A DNA stretch of 64,000 nucleotides from Massilia agilis (lineage in GTDB: Bacteria > Pseudomonadota > Gammaproteobacteria > Burkholderiales > Burkholderiaceae_D), in assembly GCF_024756255.1 (NCBI RefSeq), contig NZ_JANUHB010000004.1:406830-470829 (forward strand), read 5' to 3'. Both the position numbers and the translations under genes were made by a program. This document shows, piece by piece, positions 24,214-33,694 of this stretch. The notes beneath the pieces were generated by a model. That model was not told where the DNA came from, did not search any database, and saw only the letters and a program-made list of their open reading frames with translations. How positions within the stretch are numbered: the first letter of the stretch is position 1; each line of letters starts with the position of its first letter.

Positions 24214-26133
24214 TCAATGGAATGTCACCTCCTGCAGGAAGAACGCGATGTGGCGCTGGTCCGGTTGGCCCGGCGCGGGCACGTTTGGCGCATCGAATTC
24301 GAGTTCCACCGAGAGCAGCCGGGCGCCATCTGCCGCCTTGGGCACCACCAGCTCGGGGGCCTGGTCGAGCGCTTGCCAGCCCAGGTCCGCTGCGTCGATG
24401 GTCACCCGCGTACGGCGGTTGGCGCCATGGTAGCGCCCGTGCAGCACCAGCCGGGTGGGCCGCTGGCGTGGGTCAATCGCGATCGCCAGCCGTGCCCGCG
24501 CGCCGTCCGACCACACGCCGCTCCACAACGCGCCCCCATGCTCGACGTGGCTCCAGCCGGCCACAAGCTGCAGCCCCGCCTGCCCGACCTCGATGTCGAT
24601 TGCGGGCACGCAGGCCAGGGTGCCGTTGATGTAGCGCCAGCCGCGGTCGGCGGCCGTCATCGGCGTATCGGCGGCCAGCACCCGGCCCTGGCCACACAGC
24701 ATGGTCCCGGCGTTCAGGTTGGCCACGTTGAACATGCGCTTGACCACCACGCCGTGTACCGCATAGCTGTCGATGCGTTGCGGGTCGAGCGCACTTTCCT
24801 GGCCGTCGGCGCGCTCGTGGAAGATCTCGGGGTCGGGATTGTAGGCGGCCGGTGCGTGCGCCATCACGAACGCGGCCAGCGGGCTCATGGACACGAAATT
24901 GTAGGCATTGGCGTGGACGATGCTCGCCACCTGCAATGCCGCCACCATGGCCAGCGGCGCGGCCGGCAGGCGCGCCGATTCGCGCAGGCGCCACAGGAAG
25001 GCGAACAGCAGCGGCATCGCGCACCAGAAGGCATAGCGCATCATGCCCTGCGCGCCCGAGTTCCAGTTGTACGCCACCAGCGCCGGCACCGCCATCGCCA
25101 GCGAGAACAGCACGGCCACGCCGGCGAGGAAGCCGGCGCGGCCGCGCTGCCAAAGCAGCAGTGCCGCGAACAGGCCGGGCACCCCGACCACCATCCCCTG
25201 GTTCAGGTCGAACAGCAGCGAGAACAGGCGGTTCGGGGTGGCCATGGCGGCGGAGGTCGCGAGCTTGCCAATGATGCTAGGTACCCCGAATGCCCACTGG
25301 TTGAACAGCACCGACAGCGCGAAGATGGCGACGGTGAGCAGCGACCCCGCCAGTTCGCGCATGCCCACCGCGGAGCGCACGTTGGCGGCCAGGCCGGCGC
25401 CGCTTTGCCATGCGCCGCACAGGCGCAGCAGCGGCGCAAACGCGGCGAAGAACACGATCGGCGGGTTGTGGGTGGCGGCCAGGCCCGCCAGCAGGCCGGC
25501 GCGCAGCGGCGCGCCGCTTGCGTACAGCGCCAGCGCGGCCAGCAGCGCGCTCGCGCTCAACATCTCCGGGCTGCTCCAGGCGCCGTACAGCAGGCCGCCA
25601 CACAGCACGAACAGCAGCACCCCGAGCATGGCGCGCGCCGCGCTGCCGAACAGGCGCAGCAGCGCCATCCCCAGCACGAACACGCATGCCAGGTTCACCG
25701 CAAGGAAGGCCTTGAAGGCCGGTGCGCCGGCCAGCGGCACCAGTTTGGCCGCCAGAGCGGCCAGCGCCGGGTAGGCGAAGAAGTGGATCGCGTACACGCG
25801 GCCGTCGCGCGCGCGCCAGAAGCCCGGCGCGCACTGCTCGCTGCCCTTTGCGCAGGCCTGCTCCAGCTGCGACAGCGCATCGGCAAACGGCGGCAGCAGG
25901 GCCTTGGTGGCTTCAATGTCGGCGGGGCGGATGTCCGGTGTGGCGTGCCGCGCCAGCGCCACGGTCATCAGCGCGTATTCCTCGACGTCGCCACTGTGAT
26001 GCGGCGTGGCCACGGCATACAGCAACGCGAGCAGCACGGCCAGCACGGCCGCGAACAGCGCCGTGGACGCGGGACGGCGCGGTCCGCCATCCCGGTAGCT
26101 TGCGCGCGCGTGTTGTCGCAGCGTCCTGAACAT
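24214..26133 (-). CDS. Multi-pass membrane protein, GT-C-like, paralogue A
   Basis: A 639-residue integral membrane protein. One N-terminal helix is followed by a long first periplasmic loop containing HSGDVEEYALMTVALARHAT, with acidic residues at the GT-C active-site position, and about ten more helices to near residue 420. A soluble C-terminal domain of about 200 residues ends with beta-rich segments. It is clearly homologous to the next gene: both share DGRVYAIHFFAYPAL/EGKVYSIHFFGYSML, CGGLLYGAWSSPE/CGGWLYWDWTSPE and the whole C-terminal layout. It is 14 bases downstream of its paralogue. A glycosyltransferase using a lipid-linked sugar is inferred from topology and neighbours; no reaction is known. 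Confidence 0.65.
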   Translation of the reverse strand: MFRTLRQHARASYRDGGPRRPASTALFAAVLAVLLALLYAVATPHHSGDVEEYALMTVALARHATPDIRPADIEATKALLPPFADALSQLEQACAKGSEQCAPGFWRARDGRVYAIHFFAYPALAALAAKLVPLAGAPAFKAFLAVNLACVFVLGMALLRLFGSAARAMLGVLLFVLCGGLLYGAWSSPEMLSASALLAALALYASGAPLRAGLLAGLAATHNPPIVFFAAFAPLLRLCGAWQSGAGLAANVRSAVGMRELAGSLLTVAIFALSVLFNQWAFGVPSIIGKLATSAAMATPNRLFSLLFDLNQGMVVGVPGLFAALLLWQRGRAGFLAGVAVLFSLAMAVPALVAYNWNSGAQGMMRYAFWCAMPLLFAFLWRLRESARLPAAPLAMVAALQVASIVHANAYNFVSMSPLAAFVMAHAPAAYNPDPEIFHERADGQESALDPQRIDSYAVHGVVVKRMFNVANLNAGTMLCGQGRVLAADTPMTAADRGWRYINGTLACVPAIDIEVGQAGLQLVAGWSHVEHGGALWSGVWSDGARARLAIAIDPRQRPTRLVLHGRYHGANRRTRVTIDAADLGWQALDQAPELVVPKAADGARLLSVELEFDAPNVPAPGQPDQRHIAFFLQEVTFH

Positions 26134-26147
26134 GCCGGGGTGTGGGC

Positions 26148-28082
26148 TTAGCGGTTGCGCGCCGTGGTGCTGGCGCTGGCGCGCAGGTCCAGTTCGCGCA
26201 GGAAGAATGCGATGCGCCGCGTGTCGGCGCCGCCCGGCAGGGCCGGCGCTTCATTCTCGAGGTCGAATTCCAGCAGGCGCGTCCTGGCCACCTGCGGTGG
26301 CAGCGCGATCGGTCCCTCGCGGTCCAGCTGGTGCCAGCCAAGGTCGATGCCGTTGACGCTGACGCGGGTGCGCTTGTTGCCGTCGTAGTAGTGGCCGGTG
26401 AAGCTGACGGTGGCCGGCGCGAGGCCGTTGGCCGGCGTGACCAGGACGCGCGAATGCGCGCCGTTGGACCACACGCCGTTCCATGGCTCGCCGGAGCGCT
26501 CCACGCCGTTCCAGCCAGTGGCCAGGCTGATGCCCACGCCAGCCTCGAACTGGTCGGCCTTGAAGCGTTGCTGCGGCAGGCCGCCTTCCAGGCAGTGCGG
26601 CTGGCCGTCGATGTAGCGCCAGCCGTGCGCGCTGTTCACGATGCGCGTTTCCGGCGCGAGCGCGCCGCCTTCGCCGCACAGCAGGCCCTCGGCGGCCGGG
26701 TTGGCGATGTTAATCAGCGTCTTGACCGGGCGGCCGGCCACCTTGTACACGTAGATCTTGTCCTTCTGGATGCCGTCGTCGTTGCGCGCCATGCGTTCGG
26801 CGAAGATCTCGGGTTCCGGGTGGTACAGGTCCGGCGCACGGTCGAGCAGGCGCTGCGCCAGCGGGCTGAATTCAATGTAGGGGTAGCTCTTGGCGTACAC
26901 CATGGAGCCCGCCTGCACGGCCACGAACAGCAGCACCGGCATGAGTGGCCAGCGCTCCTGCTCGCGCAGGCGCAGCAGCAGCGCGAACAGCAGCGGCATG
27001 GCGGCCCAGAAGGCATAGCGCATCAGGCCGGCGGCGCCCGAGTTCCAGTTGGTGATCACCAGGGTGGGCAGCGCCAGGGCCAGCGTGAACAGCGCGCAGC
27101 CGGCCAGCACCAGCGCCTGTTTGCCGCGCTCGCCCGCGCGGCCCCAGCCCCACGCCAGCAGTGCCAGCGCCACCGCCGGAATGGCGAGGAACATGCCCTG
27201 GTTCAGGTCGAAGAAGAACGATACCAGCCGCACCCCGGACACCAGCGACGGGTCGGAGAACCATTTGGCGATGATGCTCGGGACGCCGAAATGGTAAAGG
27301 TTGAACAGCGGCGGCAGCGCAAACAGCGCCAGGCCCGCGGCCAGTCCCGCGATGTTGCGCCCGCCGAGCGCGGCGCGGACAGCCTGCGCGGGCGTGGCGC
27401 CGTTGCGCCAGGCCTGCAGCGCAAAGAGCAGCGGCGCAAAGCCGAAGAACATGACGATGGTGGGGTTCTGCTGGCTGGCCAGGCCCGCCAGCAGCCCGGC
27501 CGCCACCGGCGCGCCGCTGGCAAACAGCAGCAGCGCGGACAGCAGGGCGGCAGCGCTCAGGCACTCGGGGCTGGTCCAGTCCCAGTACAGCCAGCCGCCA
27601 CAAAGCATGAACAGGGCCACCCCGGCGAAGGCACGGGTGCCGGAACCGAAGAAGCGCAAGAGCGCCAGGCCAAGCACGAACACCGCCGCCAGGTTCACGA
27701 CCTGGAACGCCTTGAGCGGCGGCTGGTGCAGCTTTTCCAGGACCTTGAACGGCACCGCGACCAGCATCGAGTAGCCGAAGAAGTGGATCGAATAGACCTT
27801 GCCCTCGCGGCCGCGCGCGAACGCCTGGAACACGCGGGGGGTATTGGTGCGCATCTGCTCGGCGAGCACGTCGTACACCGGGGCCAGCTCGGGCGCCAGC
27901 GGCTTGGCGGCGCCCAGGTCCTCGATGCGGATGTCGGGCGAGCGGTGTGCGGCCAGCGCGACCGTGTCGCCAAGGTATTCGAGGACGTCGCCGCCGATCC
28001 ACGGCTTGCCCCAGGCCAGCAGTGCCGACAGCAGCGCCAGCAGGATCAGCGCAAAGCGCCAGGTGTGCAGTTGTTTGTTCAT
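26148..28082 (-). CDS. Multi-pass membrane protein, GT-C-like, paralogue B
   Basis: A 644-residue protein with the same plan as paralogue A: an N-terminal helix (FALILLALLSALLAWG), an acidic periplasmic motif GGDVLEYLGDTVALAAHRSP, about ten further helices, and a C-terminal soluble domain with NGVWSNGAHSRVLV and RTRVSVNGIDLGWHQL, paralleled by RTRVTIDAADLGWQAL in A. It lies 13 bases after the HAD-UbiA gene. The two copies arose by tandem duplication and have diverged well, so they may act on different acceptors or linkages. Function is inferred. Confidence 0.65.
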   Translation of the reverse strand: MNKQLHTWRFALILLALLSALLAWGKPWIGGDVLEYLGDTVALAAHRSPDIRIEDLGAAKPLAPELAPVYDVLAEQMRTNTPRVFQAFARGREGKVYSIHFFGYSMLVAVPFKVLEKLHQPPLKAFQVVNLAAVFVLGLALLRFFGSGTRAFAGVALFMLCGGWLYWDWTSPECLSAAALLSALLLFASGAPVAAGLLAGLASQQNPTIVMFFGFAPLLFALQAWRNGATPAQAVRAALGGRNIAGLAAGLALFALPPLFNLYHFGVPSIIAKWFSDPSLVSGVRLVSFFFDLNQGMFLAIPAVALALLAWGWGRAGERGKQALVLAGCALFTLALALPTLVITNWNSGAAGLMRYAFWAAMPLLFALLLRLREQERWPLMPVLLFVAVQAGSMVYAKSYPYIEFSPLAQRLLDRAPDLYHPEPEIFAERMARNDDGIQKDKIYVYKVAGRPVKTLINIANPAAEGLLCGEGGALAPETRIVNSAHGWRYIDGQPHCLEGGLPQQRFKADQFEAGVGISLATGWNGVERSGEPWNGVWSNGAHSRVLVTPANGLAPATVSFTGHYYDGNKRTRVSVNGIDLGWHQLDREGPIALPPQVARTRLLEFDLENEAPALPGGADTRRIAFFLRELDLRASASTTARNR

Positions 28083-28095
28083 GGCCTCACCGATC

Positions 28096-29541
28096 TCACC
28101 AGCCGGCCGCGGCCACCACCAGCGCCGCGCACAGCGCCAGCACGGCCAGGCTCACCTTGTCGCGGCTCACGTACAGCACCGGGTCCTCGTTCACCTGCCC
28201 ACGGAACGACAGCGCCCACAGGCGGCCGAGCCAGAACACCAGCAGCGGCACGATCCCGAACAGCCAGTCCGGGTGGCGGTACATCTGGACCACGTTCTGC
28301 GAATTAAAGTAGAGCATGAACACCAGCACCGACACGAAGGCGGCGTTGATGCCCATGATCCCGACCGGGGTCTTGTCGGCGGTGGTGTAGCCGCGCCCGC
28401 GGGTCTTTTCCTTGCCGTCGCGGTGCAGGTTGAACAGTTCGCTGTGGCGCTTGAGCAGGGCCAGGCTCAGGAAGATGAAGAACGAGAACGCCAGCAGCCA
28501 GAACGAGGGCGCGATGCCGGTCGCCGCGCAGCCGCCGAGCACGCGCAGGCAGTACAGCAAGGCCAGCGTGACGATGTCCACCATCAGCAGGCGCTTCAGG
28601 TACACCGAATAGGCGAGCGTGGCCACGAAGTACACGCCCAGCGGCAGCAGCAAAAAGGGTTTGATCGCCGCGCACACGGCCAGCGCCGCCAGCGCCAGCA
28701 GCGGGCTGGCCACGAGCGCCAGCGGCAGCGGCAGCGCGCCGGCTGCGATCGGGCGCTTGTGCTTGGTCGGGTGCAGGCGGTCGTCCTGGGCGTCGAGCGC
28801 GTCGTTGAGCAGGTAGGCGCTCGACGCGCAGGCCGAGAACACGGCAAAGGCCAGCAGCGACATGGCCAGCATGTCCGTATTGAGCGCGTGCGCGGCCAGC
28901 ATCGGCAGGAACACCAGCAGGTTCTTGAGCCACTGGCGCGGGCGCAGCGCCTTGAACAGCGCGCGGGCGGCGGCGCCGCGCGTGCTGCCGACCTGGGTGG
29001 TGCTGCGGCCGTCGGCCAGTACATACTGTTTTCCGGCCACGCAGTAGGCGGTGCGGCTGCCCAGCCACACCGGCAGGTCGGCGCGCGAATTGCCGATGTA
29101 GTCGTAGCCCTGCTCGCCGTACAGCGCCGTCAGCCGCCCGGCCTTGTTGTGCGAGGTGAGGTTGATGCTTTCGGTGGCCAGCACCAGGTCGAACAGGCCC
29201 GTGTGCGCGGCCACCTGGTCGGCCAGGCGCCGCTGCGCGCCGGTGGCCAGCACGATGGGGCGGCCGTCATCGCGCTCGGCCTTGATCAGCGACAGCAGCG
29301 CCTTATCGTACGGGAGGGCGGCGGCGTCCAGTTCGACTTCGCGCGCCAGTTGTTCCTTGAACCCCGCCTTGCCCTTGAACAGCCAGAACGGCAGCAGCCA
29401 GGCGCGCAGGAAGTGCCGGCGCAGGAACAGCACCAGCGTTTCCCACAGCAGGTCGGAATGGATCAGGGTCCCGTCCAGGTCCACCACCAGCGGCAGGTTC
29501 CCTTCCCGGGGGCGCTTCACGCTTTGTTCTTCTTGGAGCAT
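28096..29541 (-). CDS. HAD phosphatase-UbiA prenyltransferase fusion
   Basis: A 481-residue two-domain protein. Residues about 15-190 form a HAD phosphatase domain (nucleophile motif VVDLDGTLIHSD, then IVLATGAQRRLADQV and GNSRADLPVW). From about 200 on is a UbiA-type prenyltransferase with eight or nine helices and the metal motif NDALDAQDDRLHPTKHKRPI near residue 247. That spacing resembles polyprenyl-phosphate phosphoribosyltransferases, which join PRPP to a lipid phosphate. The HAD domain could remove the 5-phosphate from the product. AAGGA precedes the ATG at 29541. Its neighbours are GT-C-like proteins that could use the resulting lipid-linked pentose. Confidence 0.8.
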   Translation of the reverse strand: MLQEEQSVKRPREGNLPLVVDLDGTLIHSDLLWETLVLFLRRHFLRAWLLPFWLFKGKAGFKEQLAREVELDAAALPYDKALLSLIKAERDDGRPIVLATGAQRRLADQVAAHTGLFDLVLATESINLTSHNKAGRLTALYGEQGYDYIGNSRADLPVWLGSRTAYCVAGKQYVLADGRSTTQVGSTRGAAARALFKALRPRQWLKNLLVFLPMLAAHALNTDMLAMSLLAFAVFSACASSAYLLNDALDAQDDRLHPTKHKRPIAAGALPLPLALVASPLLALAALAVCAAIKPFLLLPLGVYFVATLAYSVYLKRLLMVDIVTLALLYCLRVLGGCAATGIAPSFWLLAFSFFIFLSLALLKRHSELFNLHRDGKEKTRGRGYTTADKTPVGIMGINAAFVSVLVFMLYFNSQNVVQMYRHPDWLFGIVPLLVFWLGRLWALSFRGQVNEDPVLYVSRDKVSLAVLALCAALVVAAAGW

Positions 29542-29557
29542 GGCTGTCCTTGCACTG

Positions 29558-32458
29558 TCAGATGCTGCGGTACCACTGCTGGCCGATCAGCGCATCGAGC
29601 ACCTGGCGCGCGCTCTTGTCCCACGTCAGCCACGGCATGCCGGTGGAGGCGGGCGCCTTGCCTTCCTTGTGCAGCTGCAGCCAGGCCTTGACGGCGTCGG
29701 CCAGGTCGCGCGGCGCAAGGCCCTCGAAGTAGAAGGCGTGCTCGCCCGCGACCTCGCGGAACACGGGCAGGGTGCGCGCGATGATCGGGATGTTGTGCTG
29801 CGCCGCCTCGATCAGCGGCAGGCCGAAGCCTTCGCCCTCGGACGGGGAGAGCAGGGCGCTGGAGCCGGCGTATAGCTTCTGCAGCATCTCGTCCGAGATC
29901 CCGGCCAGCCAGAACAGGCGCTTGTCCTTTTCGACGTGCGAGGCCATGCGCTCGGCCAGCTTCTCGACCATCCAGCCCTGCTTGCCGACGATGACGAGGT
30001 TCACGTCCACGCCCTGTTCCCACAGCAGCTCGAACGCGGCCAGCGCCTGGGTGTGGCCCTTGCGCGGCTCGACGGTGCCGACCATCAGGAAGCTCGGGCG
30101 CTCGCCCAGTGCGGCCAGTACCCGGCCGGCGTCCGGCGGCAGGCCGCGGGTCGGCGCGCTGGCGTCGATGTCGGCGCCCAGGTGGAACCAGCCGAGCTTG
30201 AGCGGGCTCGCGCGCTCCAGTTCCTGGTCGGCGATCCACTGCGCAAGTTCGTCGGCCACCGCGCGCGAAATGCAGACCACGCCGTCCGACACTTTGTGCA
30301 CGGTGCGCAGGAAGTCGCCGAAGTACTGCTCGGTCCCGAACGGGAACACGTCCGGGCGCAGCATCGGCAGCAGGTCGAACACGCAGAAGTAGATCTCCAC
30401 GCCGCGCGCGCGCATCGACAGCAGCAGTTCCTCGTTCTGGCTGGTGCCGTTGGTGAACAGGTCCAGGCCAAAGAAGATGTCGCCGGGGCGCAGGTCGACC
30501 GGCGCGTCCTCGAGCACGATGCCGGTTTCGCCCACCAGCGACAGGGCAAATCCGCGCGCGTACTGGTAGCTGCGATTGCCGCCGGCCGAGAACACCGGCT
30601 CGACCCGGTAGCCGGGCGGCGGATCCTCGATCAGTGCCAGCAGCACGCTGCGCACCACGCGCTGGATGCCGGTCTTGAGGTCGGACTGGACCAGCGCCGA
30701 GACGTCCACCAGCAGCTGGCGCGGCGGCGTGCTCGCGCGGTTGAATGCGATCCTGGCGGCGACCTGCGGCAGCTCGGCCGGGCTGCACAGCGGGGCGCAG
30801 GCATCGACCACGGCGCGGTAGTGCGCGTGGTGGCCTTGCAGCGCAAAGTGCTCGATCGCTTCGTGGTACAGCTTGCCGACGTGGCGCGGCGCGTGCTCGG
30901 TCTCCATGTGCGCCAGCGCGTGGCGCGAGAGCCGGCTGCGCAGCGCTTCATCGGTGCGCAGCTGCGCCAGCGCTGCCGCCAGTTCGTCCTGGGTGAACGC
31001 GTCCGGCAGCTTGACCAGCAGGTCGTCCGCGATCGAGGCGGCCGAGCCATGCGCGTTGACGATGGTCGGCACGCCGTACAGCAGGCAGTCGAGGATGGCG
31101 GCCGAGGTTTCGCCGCGGGTGGAGGCGCGCAGCTGCACCGCGCAGTCGCAGGCGGCCAGGTGGTCGGCATAGGCTGCCGGATCCACGAAGCCGGTGACCT
31201 TGATGCGCTCGGCCGCCGCGCTGGTGGCGATGGTCTTCAGGACGCCGGCGCCGTACAGGCCGGGCTCGTTGGCGCCGACGAACACCAGCTTGCAGGCCGG
31301 GTCCTGCGCCAGCGGCGACGCGAGGAAGGCCGCCAGCAGCTCTTCGTTCAGCTTGGTCCGGCCAAGCATGCCGAAGGTGCACACCACGAAGTCGTCCTGC
31401 GCAAAGCCCAGCCGCGCGCGCGCGGCCGCGCGCGCCTCGGGCGAAGAGGCGCCTTCTGGTTTGCCGCGCAACAGGGGGATGGTGCGCCAGCCGTTGGCCG
31501 CATCCGGCCCGTACCACTGTGCCGCCAGCTGCTTGGGGAACTCGGAGTGCACGATCACGCCGCTGGCGGCGTCCAGCACGCCCTTATTGACCGGGTACTT
31601 CCAGATCGACGGGTTGCGGCCTTCCTTGCGGTGTCCATACAGCCCGGGGAAGCCGTGCGATTCGTACAGCGCCTTCAGGAAGGCCTGCGGCAGGTAGGCT
31701 TCGCGTTCCAGGTTGTCGAGCACGCCGGAAAGGTAGAAGTCGTGCAGCACCACCACGCCCGGCACCTCGCGCACCAGCTCGAACATGTGCTTGTGCGCGT
31801 GCGAATTGCCGAAGTGGTAGAGCACGCGGTCGAGCTGCCAGCCGTGCTCGCGCAGCCAGGCCGCGTCGCGCAGCGGGTAGCCGGCCAGGCGCGGGTCTTC
31901 GACCTTGTCCTGGCCGATCACCAGCTCGATGTCGTAGTAGCGCGCCAGCTCCGGCACCAGCTCGGCGCTGTAGTCGGCAATGCCCGATTTCTCGGGCGGA
32001 AGCGGCGACACGTAGGCCAGTTTCGGCTTGGCGCCGGGTGCCGGTTGCGGCAGGCGCTCGGCGGCAGTGGCCGCCAGTTCGGTCCACAGGTCGGCGGCGT
32101 TGGCGCCGTGCGCTTCGGCCACCAGCACCGGGAAGCTGCCTGTGTTGTGGCTGCCGGCACGGCCGTTGCCGGGCCGCGCCGGCACGAATACGACCGACGG
32201 TTCGAGCCCGGCCAGCGCGTGCTGGCGCAGCAGTTGGCGCATGCGGCCGGAGGCCGGCAGGTCGAACGCGCGCACGCGCCCCGGCGGCAGCAGGTCGTGG
32301 AAGGCCAGGCGCAGGGTCTCGATCGCGCGCGGGGCGGACAGCGGCGCCGCGATCCACACTTCGCGGTTGTGCGCTTCGGCTGCCAGTTCGCGTGCCAGTT
32401 GCAGGTCGGCCGGTTCGATGACCGGGCCGCTGTCGAGGAAATCAATAACGAGTCGCAT
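29558..32458 (-). CDS. Two-domain GT4 glycosyltransferase
   Basis: A 966-residue cytoplasmic protein with two GT-B glycosyltransferase units in tandem. Unit 1, at about residues 145-540, begins KLAYVSPLPPEKSGIADYSA and has a donor-side segment STRGETSAAILDCLLYGVPT. Unit 2, at about 570-960, begins LLVDVSALVQSDLKTGIQRV and has SEGEGFGLPLIEA, the E-x7-E nucleotide-sugar motif. The first 140 residues are a separate small domain. Such fusions add two successive sugars, often mannose or rhamnose, to an O-antigen or capsule chain. It starts three bases after the FkbM gene ends on the same strand. Confidence 0.85.
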   Translation of the reverse strand: MRLVIDFLDSGPVIEPADLQLARELAAEAHNREVWIAAPLSAPRAIETLRLAFHDLLPPGRVRAFDLPASGRMRQLLRQHALAGLEPSVVFVPARPGNGRAGSHNTGSFPVLVAEAHGANAADLWTELAATAAERLPQPAPGAKPKLAYVSPLPPEKSGIADYSAELVPELARYYDIELVIGQDKVEDPRLAGYPLRDAAWLREHGWQLDRVLYHFGNSHAHKHMFELVREVPGVVVLHDFYLSGVLDNLEREAYLPQAFLKALYESHGFPGLYGHRKEGRNPSIWKYPVNKGVLDAASGVIVHSEFPKQLAAQWYGPDAANGWRTIPLLRGKPEGASSPEARAAARARLGFAQDDFVVCTFGMLGRTKLNEELLAAFLASPLAQDPACKLVFVGANEPGLYGAGVLKTIATSAAAERIKVTGFVDPAAYADHLAACDCAVQLRASTRGETSAAILDCLLYGVPTIVNAHGSAASIADDLLVKLPDAFTQDELAAALAQLRTDEALRSRLSRHALAHMETEHAPRHVGKLYHEAIEHFALQGHHAHYRAVVDACAPLCSPAELPQVAARIAFNRASTPPRQLLVDVSALVQSDLKTGIQRVVRSVLLALIEDPPPGYRVEPVFSAGGNRSYQYARGFALSLVGETGIVLEDAPVDLRPGDIFFGLDLFTNGTSQNEELLLSMRARGVEIYFCVFDLLPMLRPDVFPFGTEQYFGDFLRTVHKVSDGVVCISRAVADELAQWIADQELERASPLKLGWFHLGADIDASAPTRGLPPDAGRVLAALGERPSFLMVGTVEPRKGHTQALAAFELLWEQGVDVNLVIVGKQGWMVEKLAERMASHVEKDKRLFWLAGISDEMLQKLYAGSSALLSPSEGEGFGLPLIEAAQHNIPIIARTLPVFREVAGEHAFYFEGLAPRDLADAVKAWLQLHKEGKAPASTGMPWLTWDKSARQVLDALIGQQWYRSI

Positions 32459-32461
32459 GGT

Positions 32462-33694
32462 TCAGCTGCCTGCCTGGTTGGAACGGGCCCGTTTGAGGTC
32501 GGCCAGTACGGCGCGCACCGAGGCGGGCAGGGCGCGCAGCTCTTCCGGCACGGCCGCGCCTTCCGGCGCCGGCCCCGGCACGGCTTGTTTCAACGCCTGC
32601 AGCGAGGCAGACACCCGCTTGCCCAGCGCCGGGTAGCGCAGCAGGATGGGAATGATCGCGCGCCGCAGCGGCTCGTACGAGGTGATGCGCGACAGGACCC
32701 GGCGCGCCAGGCCCGGGCGGCGCAGCGAGCGCACGACGCGGCCCGCGCCGCGCAGCGGACGGGTGATCTTCCACGAGGTGCTGTTCTGCATCGCGACCAG
32801 GTGCTCCTCCAGGCCTTGCGCCCACAGGCTGGTCTGGTGGCTGGCCGCGTGCAGGGCAGTCAGCTCGGCGCGCAGCTGTTCGCCTTGTTCTTCCAGGTGC
32901 TGGGCGCGCTGCATCGCGTCGTGCATCTCGACCCGCGCCACCGCCGCGTGGGCTTCCGATTCGCGCAGCGCCTTGACCACCGACTTGTGCGCGTCCCACG
33001 CTTCGGCCAGGTGGTAGCTGACGTATTCGTCGAACACATTGGGCGGCACGCCGAACGCCGCTTCCAGCTCCGGGTGCTCCTCGGCCACGTAGTAGCGGTT
33101 CAGGCCATCGAACCAGGCAAAGCGGTAGCGCTGGCTGGTGACCATGTGCTCCCAGGTGTCGTGGTTGGTCACGCGGCTGTTGGGCAGCGTGGCCTCGATC
33201 ACCAGGATCCACGGGCGCCAGCGCGCAAAGTCCATGCCGCGCAAGACCTCGCCCTCGAAGCCCTCGACATCGATCTTCAGGAAGTGGATTTCGCCTTGCA
33301 CGTACTCTTCGCACACCGAGGCCAGGGTGCGCACCGGGACCTTGAGCTCGGCCACCTTGTGCCCTTGCGCCGCGTGGGCATCGGCCACCTCGCGCTCGGG
33401 CGAGGCCCAGCCGCGCACGGCCGGCACGTCGTACAGGGTCAGTTCGCCATCGGCGGCGCCGGCGGCAATGGCCAGGTTGACGTCGCGCGTACGCTGCGCC
33501 TGGAACGACTGGTGGTACGCCGGCAAAGGCTCGATCGAGATGCCGTGCCAGCCGCGGTCGTAGAAGGCCTTGGTGACGGAGTGCTCGACCGGGTCGTTGG
33601 CGCCTACGTCGATGTAGAAGCCGTCCTTGACGTGGCCCAGCGCGCGCCACAGCAGCACGTCCTCGCAGTTCTGGGCGTAGGTAATGAAAGTCAT
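32462..33694 (-). CDS. FkbM-family methyltransferase with C-terminal coiled coil
   Basis: A 410-residue SAM-dependent methyltransferase. The catalytic half opens MTFITYAQNCEDVLLWRAL and has the SAM-binding segment YIDVGANDPVEHSV, IEPLPAY, and HFLKIDVEGFEGEVLRGMD, as in polysaccharide-modifying FkbM enzymes. Residues about 255-330 form a charged heptad region likely to be a coiled coil, ahead of a basic tail. It probably methylates a sugar at the growing end and may control chain length, as WbdD-like proteins do. The ATG at 33694 overlaps the wzt stop (ATGA), so translation is coupled. Confidence 0.85.
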   Translation of the reverse strand: MTFITYAQNCEDVLLWRALGHVKDGFYIDVGANDPVEHSVTKAFYDRGWHGISIEPLPAYHQSFQAQRTRDVNLAIAAGAADGELTLYDVPAVRGWASPEREVADAHAAQGHKVAELKVPVRTLASVCEEYVQGEIHFLKIDVEGFEGEVLRGMDFARWRPWILVIEATLPNSRVTNHDTWEHMVTSQRYRFAWFDGLNRYYVAEEHPELEAAFGVPPNVFDEYVSYHLAEAWDAHKSVVKALRESEAHAAVARVEMHDAMQRAQHLEEQGEQLRAELTALHAASHQTSLWAQGLEEHLVAMQNSTSWKITRPLRGAGRVVRSLRRPGLARRVLSRITSYEPLRRAIIPILLRYPALGKRVSASLQALKQAVPGPAPEGAAVPEELRALPASVRAVLADLKRARSNQAGS

